Source: Pleurodeles waltl (lineage: Eukaryota > Chordata > Amphibia > Caudata > Salamandridae). From it: a stretch of 64,000 nt of DNA. Positions 44,837 through 55,764 of this stretch are shown in pieces. Position numbers and translations under genes: made by a program. The DNA lies in contig NC_090441.1 in NCBI RefSeq assembly GCF_031143425.1, forward strand, positions 225,490,928-225,554,927. The letters run 5' to 3'. The notes below the pieces were generated by a model. That model was not told where the DNA came from. It worked only from the letters and a program-made list of their open reading frames with translations, and did no database searches. The stretch's first letter is position 1. Each line of letters begins with the position of its first letter.

Positions 44837-47800
44837 TGTAGGAGGCTGGACTGGCTTGTAGTGAGTACCAAGGGGTACTTGCACCTTGCACCAGGCCCAG
44901 TTATCCCTTATTAGTGTATAGGGTGTCTAGCAGCTTAGGCTGATAGATAATGGTAGCTTAGCAGAGCAGCTTAGGCTGAACTAGGAGACGTGTGAAGCTA
45001 CTACAGTACCACTTAGTGTCATATGCACAATATCATAAGAAAACACAATACACAGTTATACTAAAAATAAAGGTACTTTATTTTTATGACAATATGCCAA
45101 AGTATCTTAGAGTGTACCCTCAGTGAGAGGATAGGAAATATACACAAGATATATATACACAATAGCAAAAATATGCAGTATAGTCTTAGAAAACAGTGCA
45201 AACAATGTATAGTTACAATAGGATGCAGTGGGGAAACATAGGGATAAGGGCAACACAAACCATATACTCCAGAAGTGGAATGCGAACCACGAATGGACCC
45301 CAAACCTATGTGACCTTGTAGAGGGTCGCTGGGACTATTAGAAAATAGTGAGAGTTAGAAAAATAACCCTCCCCAAGACCCTGAAAAGTGAGTGCAAAGT
45401 GCACTAAAGTTCCCCTAAGGACAAAATAGTCGTGTTAGAGGGAGAATGCAAGGAAAACACAAATCAGCAATGCAACAACGATGGATTCCTGTCTGAGGGT
45501 ACCTGTGGAACAAGGGGACCAAGTCCAAAAGTCACAAGCAGCTCGGAGATGGGCAGGTGCCCAAGAAATGCCAGCGGTTGGTGCAAAGAAGCTCTTACTA
45601 GGCTGAAGAACTGTGAATACTGCAGGAACGACAAGGGCTAGAGACTTCCCCTTTGGAGGATGGATCCCCCACGCCTTGGAGAGTCGTGCAGAAGTGTTTT
45701 CCCACCGGATGGACGCCAACAAGCCTTGCTACACGCAAATCGTGCGTTTAGCGTTTTTGGACGCTGCTGGGGCCCAGAAGGGACCAGGAGGTCGCAAATT
45801 GGACCTGCAGAGAGAAGGGACGTCGAGCAAGACAAAGACCCCTCACTGAAGCAGGTAGCACCCGGAGAAGTGCCAGAAACAGGCACTACGAGGATGCGTG
45901 AAACGGTGCTCGCCGAAGTTGCACAAAGGAGTCCCACGTCGCCGGAGACCAACTTAGAAAGTCGTGCAATGCAGGTTAGAGTGCCGTGGACCCAGGCTTG
46001 GCTGTGCACGAAGGATTTCCGCCGGAAGTGCACAGGGGCCGGAGTAGCTTGCAAAGTCGCGGTTCCCAGCAATGCAGCCCAGCGAGGTGAGGCAAGGACT
46101 TACCTCCACCAAACTTGGGCTGAAGAGTCACTGGACTGTGGGGGTCACTTGGACAGCGTCGCTGGATTCGAGGGACCTCGCTCGTCGTGCTGAGAGGAGA
46201 CCCAAGGGACCGGTAATGCAGCTTTTTGGTGCCTGCGGTTGCAGGGGGAAGATTCCGTCGACCCACGGGAGATTTCTTCGGAGCTTCTGGTGCAGAGAGG
46301 AGGCAGACTACCCCCACAGCATGCACAAGCAGGAAAACAGTCGAGAAGGCGGCAGGATCAGCGTTACAGAGTTGCAGTAGTCGTCTTTGCTACTATGTTG
46401 CAGGTTTGCAGGCTTCCAGCGCGGTCAGCGGTCGATTCCTTATCAGAAGGTGAAGAGGGAGATGCAGAGGAACTCGGCTGAGCTCATGCATTCGTTATCT
46501 AAAGTTTCCCCAGAGACAGAGACCCTAAATAGCCAGAAAAGAGGGTTTGGCTACCTAGGAGAGAGGAAAGGCTACTAACACCTGAAGGAGCCTATCAGCA
46601 GGAGTCTCTGACGTCACCTGGTGACACTGGCCACTCAGAGCAGTCCAGTGTGCCAGCAGCACCTCTGTTTCCAAGATGGCAGAGGTCTGGAGCACACTGG
46701 AGGAGCTCTGGACACCTCCCAGGAGAGGTGCAGGTCAGGGGAGTGGTCACTCCCCTTTCCTTTGTCCAGTTTCGCGCCAGAGCAGGGGCTAAGGGGTCCC
46801 TGAACCGGTGTAGACTGGCTTATGCAGAATTGGGCACATCTGTGCCCAACAAAGCATTTCCAGAGGCTGGGGGAGGCTACTCCTCCCCTGCCTTCACACC
46901 ATTTTCCAAAGGGAGAGGGTGTCACACCCTCTCTCAGAGGAAGTTCTTTGTTCTGCCATCCTGGGCCAGGCCTGGCTGGACCCCAGGAAGGCAGCTGCCT
47001 GTCTGAGGGGTTGGCAGCAGCAGCAGCTGCAGAGAAACCCCAGGAAGGGCAGTCTGGCAGTACCAGGGTCTGTGCTACAGACCACTGGGATCATGGAATT
47101 GTACCAACAATGCCAGGATGGCATAGAGGGGGCAATTCCATGATCATAGACATGTTACATGGCCATATTCGGAGTTACCATGGTGAAGCTACATATAGGT
47201 AGTGACCTATATGTAGTGCACGCGTGTAATGGTGTCCCCGCACTCACAAAGTTCAGTGAATTGGCTCTGAACAATGTGGGGGCACCTTGGCTAGTGCCAG
47301 GGTGCCCTCACACTAAGTAACTTTGCACCTAACCTTTACCAGGTAAAGGTTAGACATATAGGTGACTTATAAGTTACTTAAGTGCAGTGTAAAATGGCTG
47401 TGAAATAACGTGGACGTTATTTCACTCAGGCTGCAGTGGCAGGCCTGTGTAAGAATTGTCAGAGCTCCCTATGGGTGGCAAAAGAAATGCTGCAGCCCAT
47501 AGGGATCTCCTGGAACCCCAATACCCTGGGTACCTCAGTACCATATACTAGGGAATTATAAGGGTGTTCCAGTAAGCCAATGTAAATTGGTAAAAATGGT
47601 CACTAGCCTGTCAGTGACAATTTGAAAGTAATGAGAGAGCATAACCACTGAGGTTGTGGTTAGCAGAGCCTCAGTGAGACAGTTAGGCACCACACAGGGA
47701 ACATATACATGCACACCTATGAGCACTGGGGCCCTGTGTGACAGGGTCCCAGTGACACATACATATAGGCCACAAACCTATGAGCACTGGGGTCCTGACC

Positions 47801-47981
47801 AGCAGGATCCCAGTGACACATAACAACCATACTGAAAACATGGTGTTTTCACTATGAGCACTGAGGCCTGGCTATCAGGATCCCAGTGAGACAGTGAAAA
47901 CAGTGACAAACACCCTGACATACACTCACAAACAGGCCAAAAGTGGGGGTAACAAGGCTAGAAAGAGGCTACCTTCTCACA
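44837..47981 (-). repeat. 3' LTR of the nested element
   Basis: From TGTAGGAGGCTGG to CCTTCTCACA on the + strand. Same length as the 5' LTR. Carries AATAAA on the minus strand near 45070. U3 holds four degenerate direct repeats of the form gagcactggggycctg...caggrtcccagtgaca at 47640-47920. Confidence 0.95.
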
Positions 47982-48000
47982 CAACCCCCCCCCAAACGAA
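47982..48000 (-). promoter_or_regulatory. Polypurine-tract candidate
   Basis: On the minus strand the sequence just before the 3' LTR is tttggggggggg then ttg, with nine G (47985-47993), positioned to prime plus-strand DNA synthesis. The three bases ttg between the G run and the LTR are slightly unusual. Confidence 0.6.
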
Positions 48001-48011
48001 GGACAATAAGG

Positions 48012-50669
48012 CTAACCTTGGCCAGTTGAGACTTTATTGTCTAAGTGGTGATAAGTAGAGAGTAGCTCTGCAATAGACTGGTTACTCCCTTTATCATCCA
48101 CTATATGGTTACTTCCCTGTGGGGATGTAAACCACCCTGTTTGAAGTTTTTTAGCTAAGCAACAATGTGAAGATGTATTTTCAGAGTTTCTATCAGTAAG
48201 TTTTAGTTTAGAGCAGTGTGAATTGTCCACTGAACCTATTTGTAGTGATGGAAATGCCAGACAGGGATGCTGTCTCAGAAAAGCCATAGCTGGGCAAAAA
48301 CTTTGTCCATCTGGCTGGAAGAGAGAACAGGGATGCTGTTTCTCTTGAGTTGGAGCAGGGCAGGGATGCTGTCCTATGAGCTCCACACTAGGGCAGGGAT
48401 GCTGTCCTAAGTGTTGTGAGGTAGTGCAGGGTTTCTGCACTAAAGTTTCTCTGGGAGGGTTGGAGGGATGCTCCATGTTAACTAAAATGGTGCTGTTTTT
48501 CTCACCAATGTTAGTTATCCCACAGAGAGGTACTTCCACCTCAGGGAGTCCAGCTTTGCCAGCTGATGATTCCCTTGGAACAGGTGCCACCCCAGGAGAG
48601 GTTTCTCCCACCACAGGAATAGTATCCTGAATGGTAGGGTGGTTAGGGGATACTGTGATACCCTTTTTACCTGTTGAAGGAGAGGGATCCTGAGTTTTCA
48701 GGCCTTCTCTCCTTTGCTTTTTCATTTCACTTGAAATGAGAGGGAACAATTCCTCAGGGATGCCCAGCATGGCTGCATGGGCATAAAACTCTACATCAGC
48801 CCAACCTGAGGCCTCTAGGTCATTACCTAAGAGACAGTCTACAGGTAAGCTAGGTGATACCACCACCTGCTTAGGGCCAGTAACTCCACCCCAACTAAAC
48901 TGAATTATAGCTAAGGGAAGAAACTTAGTGGAGTTATGGACATCAATAATCTTATACTGTTGTCCAATGATGTGTTGTTCAGGAGGCACTAGGTTTTCAG
49001 TCACCAAAGTGAAACTGGCACCTGTGTCCCTGTAGGCCAAGGCCTCAACACCATTTATTGAAACTGTCTGCCTGTACTTATCCATTGTAAGGGGACAAGC
49101 AGCCAGTGTGGCAAGGCCAATGCCACTACGTGTGACAGAAACTGTCTTGGGACTGACTACCCCAGTTTCTATGATGGACCCATAAGTGAACCCAACTACA
49201 CCCTTTGCTTGACTGTTGCCAGCAGTCCCACCACTAGTACCACTACTGCTAGGGGCACTAGAGCTTGATGTATTAGTGGTGGTAGGCTCAGGGGGTTTAC
49301 CTGGACAGGACTTATCCCCTGGCCTATGGCCTCTGTTTTTACACACAAAGCACCAAGGCTTTTTAATGTGTGCAGGTTGGGAAGAAGAGGAGGAATTTGT
49401 TTTATCCCCACCCTCTGAAGAGTGTTTAAGATTTGAAGTGGGATCTTTGGTTTTACCCTTATCCCCATGCTTATCTTGAGATTTTTCACCATCTTTCTTC
49501 TTATTGCCATCTTTGTCACCCCCTGTATGAACTTTTCTGTTCACCCTTGTTCTGACCCATTTGTCTGCCTTCTTTCCCAATTCTTGGGGAGAGGTCAGAT
49601 CAGAGTCTACCAGGTACTGGTGCAACAAATCAGACACACAATTATTAAGTATATGCTCTCTCAGGATTGTGTTATACAGGCTTTCATAATCAGTAACTTT
49701 ACTGCCATGTAACCACCCCTCCAAGGCCTTCACTGAATGGTCAATGAAATCAACCCAGTCTTGTGAAGACTCCTTTTTGGTATCTCTGAACTTTATCCTG
49801 TATTGTTCAGTGGTTAAGCCATAACCATCCAGGAGTGCATTCTTAAGAACTTGGAAATTGTTAGCATCATTTTCTTTTACAGTAAGGAGCCTATCCCTAC
49901 CTTTTCCAGTAAATGATAGCCATAGGATAGCAGCCCACTGCTTTTGAGGGACATCCTGTACAGCACAGGCCCTCTCAAGTGCAGCAAACCACTTGTTAAT
50001 GTCATCCCCCTCCTTGTAAGGGGGAACTATCTTATGCAGATTCCTGGAATCATGCTCTTTTGCAGGATGACTATGGGGAATACTGCTGCTGCCACCATGG
50101 GTATCTAAACCCATTTTCTGTCTTTCCCTCTCTATTTCTAAAGACTGTCTATCCAAATCCAGCTGTTGCTTCTTGAGCTTCAGTCTGGTTTGTTCCACTC
50201 TCAATCTATTGAGCTCCCTTTCTAACAATCTGTCATCAGGGTGGGTGGGAGGGACATTTCTAGATACAGAGGTATGATGGGAATGAACAGAAGGAGACCT
50301 GTCCCTTACAAAGGGCACCCTAACAGCTTGGCTACCAGCATAATGTGAGAGCACATCATCAGTATGATGTGATTCAACCTCTGTACCAACTATGCTAGAC
50401 TGTCTAGTAATGGGCAGGCTGAGAAGTTTCTTTCCTGAACCTTTTCCTGGGGGAGTCCCTGGATCAGATTGAGAACCATTAGCTACTTTTTCTACAGATT
50501 GGGCACTTATGGCCTTATCCTGTACTCTAAGCATATTAATTAACAGTTCTAAGGAAGGATTCTTCCCTACACTCAAACCTCTCTCTATGCAGAGACTCCT
50601 TGCTCCTTTCCAGCTAAGGTGATCATATGCAAGTTTGGACAGTTCAACTTTTTGGCCTGTGCCAGACAT
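48012..50669 (-). CDS. Intact 885-residue gag-protease with novel QHPC-repeat C-terminus
   Basis: Single open frame starting at ATG 50669, 270 bp after the 5' LTR. Residues ~8-50 resemble a small SAP-like helical module. ~147-187 is a charged coiled coil (LLERELNRLRVEQTRLKLKK). ~205-380 is the capsid-like gag core. ~380-437 is Lys/Ser-rich. 440-455 is a zinc knuckle, C-X2-C-X4-H-X6-C. 548-552 is the retropepsin DTGAS and 611-617 DCLLGND. The core is very similar to the partial gag at 738-2116, but after ~640 the two diverge completely. Here a 245-residue tail carries four QHPC copies and one QSFC variant between about residues 750 and 815, and there is no integrase. Intact frame and young LTRs suggest recent activity in trans. 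Confidence 0.92.
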   Translation of the reverse strand: MSGTGQKVELSKLAYDHLSWKGARSLCIERGLSVGKNPSLELLINMLRVQDKAISAQSVEKVANGSQSDPGTPPGKGSGKKLLSLPITRQSSIVGTEVESHHTDDVLSHYAGSQAVRVPFVRDRSPSVHSHHTSVSRNVPPTHPDDRLLERELNRLRVEQTRLKLKKQQLDLDRQSLEIERERQKMGLDTHGGSSSIPHSHPAKEHDSRNLHKIVPPYKEGDDINKWFAALERACAVQDVPQKQWAAILWLSFTGKGRDRLLTVKENDANNFQVLKNALLDGYGLTTEQYRIKFRDTKKESSQDWVDFIDHSVKALEGWLHGSKVTDYESLYNTILREHILNNCVSDLLHQYLVDSDLTSPQELGKKADKWVRTRVNRKVHTGGDKDGNKKKDGEKSQDKHGDKGKTKDPTSNLKHSSEGGDKTNSSSSSQPAHIKKPWCFVCKNRGHRPGDKSCPGKPPEPTTTNTSSSSAPSSSGTSGGTAGNSQAKGVVGFTYGSIIETGVVSPKTVSVTRSGIGLATLAACPLTMDKYRQTVSINGVEALAYRDTGASFTLVTENLVPPEQHIIGQQYKIIDVHNSTKFLPLAIIQFSWGGVTGPKQVVVSPSLPVDCLLGNDLEASGWADVEFYAHAAMLGIPEELFPLISSEMKKQRREGLKTQDPSPSTGKKGITVSPNHPTIQDTIPVVGETSPGVAPVPRESSAGKAGLPEVEVPLCGITNIGEKNSTILVNMEHPSNPPRETLVQKPCTTSQHLGQHPCPSVELIGQHPCPAPTQEKQHPCSLFQPDGQSFCPAMAFLRQHPCLAFPSLQIGSVDNSHCSKLKLTDRNSENTSSHCCLAKKLQTGWFTSPQGSNHIVDDKGSNQSIAELLSTYHHLDNKVSTGQG

Positions 50670-50920
50670 TTTTTAGAGAGAGTTAAAGTGATAGCAAAAG
50701 ATAAAAAAGTTTTCAGAACTTTTTGGAAAGACAGAAAAAAACTTTTTAAACTTTTAAGAACTTTTTGAAAGTTTAGAAGTACTTTTCAGCACTTAGAAAA
50801 GAGTGAAAAGAGGAAATGCAAAACTTTTTGGCTATGTGTATATACACTGACCTTGTTTTGTATATTTTTCTCTTATGAAAAGTACAATGACAAGAGTGGT
50901 AAGTAGTCTCAAAGCACTTA
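50670..50920 (-). other. Retrotransposon leader with repeated AAAAAGTT motif
   Basis: The untranslated leader between PBS and gag contains at least six copies of a (g)aactttt(t)-type motif in about 130 bp (50700-50830 on the + strand; AAAAAGTT in the sense direction). It would hold packaging or dimerisation signals in a retroelement. The assignment of the motif is inference. Confidence 0.45.
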
Positions 50921-50940
50921 TCCCACCGCTGCACAACCAA
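50921..50940 (-). promoter_or_regulatory. Primer-binding-site candidate, tRNA-Leu-like
   Basis: Directly inside the 5' LTR. The + strand reads tcccaccgctgcacaacca then a, which resembles the 3' end of vertebrate tRNA-Leu (AAG/UAG acceptor ...CCCACCGCTGC-CACCA, from memory) with two extra bases. The sense strand is its complement, TGGTTGTGCAGCGGTGGGA, offset one base from the LTR end. Confidence 0.5.
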
Positions 50941-53900
50941 TGTAGGAGGCTGGACTGGCTTGTAGTGAGTACCAAGGGGTACTTGCACCTTGCACCAGGC
51001 CCAGTTATCCCTTATTAGTGTATAGGGTGTCTAGCAGCTTAGGCTGATAGATAATGGTAGCTTAGCAGAGCAGCTTAGGCTGAACTAGGAGACGTGTGAA
51101 GCTACTACAGTACCACTTAGTGTCATATGCACAATATCATAAGAAAACACAATACACAGTTATACTAAAAATAAAGGTACTTTATTTTTATGACAATATG
51201 CCAAAGTATCTTAGAGTGTACCCTCAGTGAGAGGATAGGAAATATAAACAAGATATATATACACAATAGCAAAAATATGCAGTATAGTCTTAGAAAACAG
51301 TGCAAACAATGTATAGTTACAATAGGATGCAGTGGGGAAACATAGGGATAGGGGCAACACAAACCATATACTCCAGAAGTGGAATGCGAACCACGAATGG
51401 ACCCCAAACCTATGTGACCTTGTAGAGGGTCGCTGGGACTATTAGAAAATAGTGAGAGTTAGAAAAATAGCCCACCCCAAGACCCTGAAAAGTGAGTGCA
51501 AAGTGCACTAAAGTTCCCCTAAGGACAAAATAGTCGTGTTAGAGGGAGAATGCAAGGAAAACACAAATCAGCAATGCAACAACGATGGATTCCTGTCTGA
51601 GGGTACCTGTGGAACAAGGGGACCAAGTCCAAAAGTCACAAGCAGCTCGGAGATGGGCAGGTGCCCAAGAAATGCCAGCGGTTGGTGCAAAGAAGCTCTT
51701 ACTAGGCTGAAGAACTGTGAATACTGCAGGAACGACAAGGGCTAGATACTTCCCCTTTGGAGGATGGATCCCCCACGCCTTGGAGAGTCGTGCAGAAGTG
51801 TTTTCCCGCCGGATGGACGCCAACAAGCCTTGCTACACGCAAATCGTGCGTTTGGCGTTTTTGGACGCTGCTGGGGCCCAGGAGGGACCAGGAGGTCGCA
51901 CATTGGACCTGCAGAGAGAAGGGACGTCGAGCAAGACAAAGAGCCCTCACTGAAGCAGGTAGCACCCGGAGAAGTGCCAGAAACAGGCACTACGAGGATG
52001 CGTGAAACGGTGCTCACCGAAGTTGCACAAAGGAGTCCCACGTCGCCGGAGACCAACTTAGAAAGTCGTGCAATGCAGGTTAGAGTGCCGTGGACCCAGG
52101 CTTGGCTGTGCATGAAGGATTTCCGCCGGAAGTGCACAGGGGCCGGAGTAGCTTGCAAAGTCGCGGTTCCCAGCAATGCAGCCCAGCGAGGTGAGGCAAG
52201 GACTTACCTCCACCAAACTTGGGCTGAAGAGTCACTGGACTGTGGGGGTCACTTGGACAGCGTCGCTGGATTCGAGGGACCTCGCTCGTCGTGCTGAGAG
52301 GAGACCCAAGGGACCGGTAATGCAGCTTTTTGGTGCCTGCGGTTGCAGGGGGAAGATTCCGTCGACCCACGGGAGATTTCTTCGGAGCTTCTGGTGCAGA
52401 GAGGAGGCAGACTACCCCCACAGCATGCACAAGCAGGAAAACAGTCGAGAAGGCGGCAGGATCAGCGTTACAGAGTTGCAGTAGTCGTCTTTGCTACTAT
52501 GTTGCAGGTTTGCAGGCTTCCAGCGCGGTCAGCGGTCGATTCCTTATCAGAAGGTGAAGAGGGAGATGCAGAGGAACTCGGCTGAGCTCATGCATTCGTT
52601 ATCTAAAGTTTCCCCAGAGACAGAGACCCTAAATAGCCAGAAAAGAGGGTTTGGCTACCTAGGAGAGAGGAAAGGCTACTAACACCTGAAGGAGCCTATC
52701 AGCAGGAGTCTCTGACGTCACCTGGTGGCACTGGCCACTCAGAGCAGTCCAGTGTTCCAGCAGCACCTCTGTTTCCAAGATGGCAGAGGTCTGGAGCACA
52801 CTGGAGGAGCTCTGGACACCTCCCAGGGGAGGTGCAGGTCAGGGGAGTGGTCACTCCCCTTTCCTTTGTCCAGTTTCGCGCCAGAGCAGGGGCTAAGGGG
52901 TCCCTGAACCGGTGTAGACTGGCTTATGCAGAATTGGGCACATCTGTGCCCAACAAAGCATTTCCAGAGGCTGGGGGAGGCTACTCCTCCCCTGCCTTCA
53001 CACCATTTTCCAAAGGGAGAGGGTGTCACACCCTCTCTCAGAGGAAGTTCTTTGTTCTGCCATCCTGGGCCAGGCCTGGCTGGACCCCAGGAAGGCAGCT
53101 GCCTGTCTGAGGGGTTGGCAGCAGCAGCAGCTGCAGAGAAACCCCAGGAAGGGCAGTCTGGCAGTACCAGGGTCTGTGCTACAGACCACTGGGATCATGG
53201 AATTGTACCAACAATGCCAGGATGGCATAGAGGGGGCAATTCCATGATCATAGACATGTTACATGGCCATATTCGGAGTTACCATGGTGAAGCTACATAT
53301 AGGTAGTGACCTATATGTAGTGCACGCGTGTAATGGTGTCCCCGCACTCACAAAGTTCAGTGAATTGGCTCTGAACAATGTGGGGGCACCTTGGCTAGTG
53401 CCAGGGTGCCCTCACACTAAGTAACTTTGCACCTAACCTTTACCAGGTAAAGGTTAGACATATAGGTGACTTATAAGTTACTTAAGTGCAGTGTAAAATG
53501 GCTGTGAAATAACGTGGACGTTATTTCACTCAGGCTGCAGTGGCAGGCCTGTGTAAGAATTGTCAGAGCTCCCTATGGGTGGCAAAAGAAATGCTGCAGC
53601 CCATAGGGATCTCCTGGAACCCCAATACCCTGGGTACCTCAGTACCATATACTAGGGAATTATAAGGGTGTTCCAGTAAGCCAATGTAAATTGGTAAAAA
53701 TGGTCACTAGCCTGTCAGTGACAATTTGAAAGTAATGAGAGAGCATAACCACTGAGGTTCTGGTTAGCAGAGCCTCAGTGAGACAGTTAGGCACCACACA
53801 GGGAACATATACATGCACACCTATGAGCACTGGGGCCCTGTGTGACAGGGTCCCAGTGACACATACATATAGGCCACAAACCTATGAGCACTGGGGTCCT

Positions 53901-54085
53901 GACCAGCAGGATCCCAGTGACACATAACAACCATACTGAAAACATGGTGTTTTCACTATGAGCACTGAGGCCTGGCTATCAGGATCCCAGTGAGACAGTG
54001 AAAACAGTGACAAACACCCTGACATACACTCACAAACAGGCCAAAAGTGGGGGTAACAAGGCTAGAAAGAGGCTACCTTCTCACA
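50941..54085 (-). repeat. 5' LTR of the nested element
   Basis: From TGTAGGAGGCTGG to CCTTCTCACA on the + strand, 3145 bp. Differences from the 3' LTR are scattered single substitutions (for example aatagcccacccc against aataaccctcccc). Confidence 0.95.
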
Positions 54086-54090
54086 GGCAG
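54086..54090. repeat. TSD ggcag, right
   Basis: Matches 44832-44836. Confidence 0.95.
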
Positions 54091-55229
54091 TGGTATTGAG
54101 AGCTTTGAAAGTATCCCTGGCTGGGCATACGCCCTCCGAAACGTCCGGCCCTGGCAAAAAGGTTTCTTTTGAACACTTTTTTAAGCAACATTTGCGCTTT
54201 ATCTAGGGATGAGAATGTGGAGCAAAATTTAGCTAACTCCTTTATGAAGGATGAACCAAACAGGAGGCCATCAGCAGATGGGCCAGCTTCAGAAGTTGCC
54301 AGGTCTGTTAATTTAGGATCAATTCTTATGAGGATTGATATACGTCGTTCTGGCGTAATCGCGCAATTTGCATTGCCCAAAAGGCAAAGGGACCTTTGGA
54401 CCCAACCATTCAGGACATCAGTGTCCACTGGGTCACCCGACTCTTTGGCAAGAAAAGGCATGTCTAGGATCTTAGTCAAGGGGCCTGTGACATCAAGTAA
54501 TTCATCTTGGCAGATCCACCAAGACCTGTCTAATCCTTTCTTGGGGTCTTTGCCAAACTTTTTCATAAAGGTGACCATGGTGGGGTCGATATCAGGAGTG
54601 TCCGTCACCTTCTCTTCTACATCCGATCTAGGACATTCCGCTCTAAGGCGTGAACGGACTTCCTTGTCAAAACTCCTCCTGATATTGTCGTGGATGTTTT
54701 GCGCCACTTCTGATGATGGAACCCAGTTGGAGGCTCTAGGGTGTATGATTTCCGTTGGATCGAAATCCAAGGTTTTAGATGTGGATGCCTCTTTCCTAGG
54801 TTTTTTATTGGGGACCGGAGACTCCGGTTCGTCTGAGTCACTGGAGTTGGTGTCAGAATCAGAAGAGGACTGAGAGGATACCACATCCTTTGAGGAACTA
54901 TAATTATGTTCAGTGGAGTGTTTCTTAAACAACTCATTAAATGCATCTCCATGTAAACCAGTAACCGTGTCTTCGTTTCCTTCTAAATTCTTGGTTTTGG
55001 ATTTGCATTTTGATTTTCTATCATTTGAAGATGACTGTTGTTCATTAAGCCAACCCTAGGACTTGGCGTAGTCAAAGAGTTGCCCTGAAAAGGGTCCTAG
55101 TGCTCTTACTAGGGCGTCGTTTACAGATTGTTGGCCCCTATTATCAAGGGCTTCCACCAAGTTTAGTTCAAGTTGATTGCCCAAGTCTTCAGGGTAGTAC
55201 CCTGTTTCATTTTCACTCCACTGAGCCAT
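54086..55229 (-). pseudogene. DIRS gag, one in-frame stop, cut by the nested element
   Basis: Starts MAQWSENETGYYPEDLG at 55229, runs to an in-frame TAG at 55056-55058, then continues in the same frame (GWLNEQQSS, a basic stretch, an acidic serine-rich stretch SSDSDTNSSDSDEPESP) to the conserved gag body: LDRSWWICQDELLDVTGPLT, GWVQRSLCLLGNANCA, LATSEAGPSADGLLFGSSFI. It ends in an Arg/Gly-rich tail (RAGRFGGRMPSQG) at the insertion point. The remaining gag residues resume at 44836 beyond the nested element. Gag packages the element RNA. Confidence 0.87.
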
Positions 55230-55764
55230 CAGAAGGTGAGTTGGTAGTCTTATTAAGAAGAACAAAAGAGGGGGAGTGCAAACCCCTGACAGGCAATGTA
55301 AGCCCAATTTAAGCGTGGAGGGAGCAGCCTGTGATTGGCACTTTAGGCAGAGCCTCATAAATTATTACAGCCTAAGTTCTTTGTTTTTTATATAAACTGG
55401 GCGTCAGGGAGCATGAAAACAGTACTGGACTTCTTTAAACGGGCTTACTGGCGCTCCGCGCGTCTGCAATCGAGCCGATCCATCAAAAGTGAAAGTGATG
55501 GGATTGGCTCGGAACGCACGCGTGAAGCGCGAGCGCAGAAATAAAAGAGGGACTACATGGGAGGTGTAGAAAGCTCCCGCTCCGCAGGGCTAGAATGAAA
55601 TTGGCACGGAGCCGTAATCTATGAGCGCGAAAGGTGCTAAAAGTAAATGGGTCACAGCGCGCGAAATCGCGTCGCTACCAAAAATAGAAATACTGATGAT
55701 ACAAGCAATATTTATTATACAAATACAGAAGAGAAATAAAATGTCACTTATCTGCTGCGGAGCA

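Larger units (their letters stand above)
44837..54085 (-). mobile_element. Complete non-autonomous LTR retrotransposon (9249 bp), gag-protease only, TSD ggcag
   Basis: Both LTRs are exactly 3145 bp with TG...CA ends. A primer-binding-site candidate adjoins the 5' LTR, a nine-G purine tract adjoins the 3' LTR, and a perfect 5-bp TSD ggcag flanks the whole. By eye the LTRs differ at roughly 15-20 positions (about 0.5%), so the insertion is young. The 2.96-kb interior holds a single 885-codon ORF and no integrase, RT or RNase H, so mobility would need proteins from a relative such as the element at 1-5110. Inserted in the gag/RT overlap of the DIRS-like element. Confidence 0.95.

Noticed and set aside
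50921..50940. Truncated tRNA-Leu gene
   Set aside because: Only about 20 bases resemble a tRNA 3' end and the position directly at the LTR edge fits a primer-binding site. No cloverleaf can be formed.
44837..54085. Two independent solo LTRs flanking an unrelated gag gene
   Set aside because: The outer flanks carry the same TSD (ggcag), the inner flanks carry primer-site and purine-tract candidates, and LTR lengths are identical, so this is one element.
54169..54873. Plus-strand 234-codon frame
   Set aside because: Antisense to the DIRS gag, whose minus-strand translation has recognisable conserved gag motifs.
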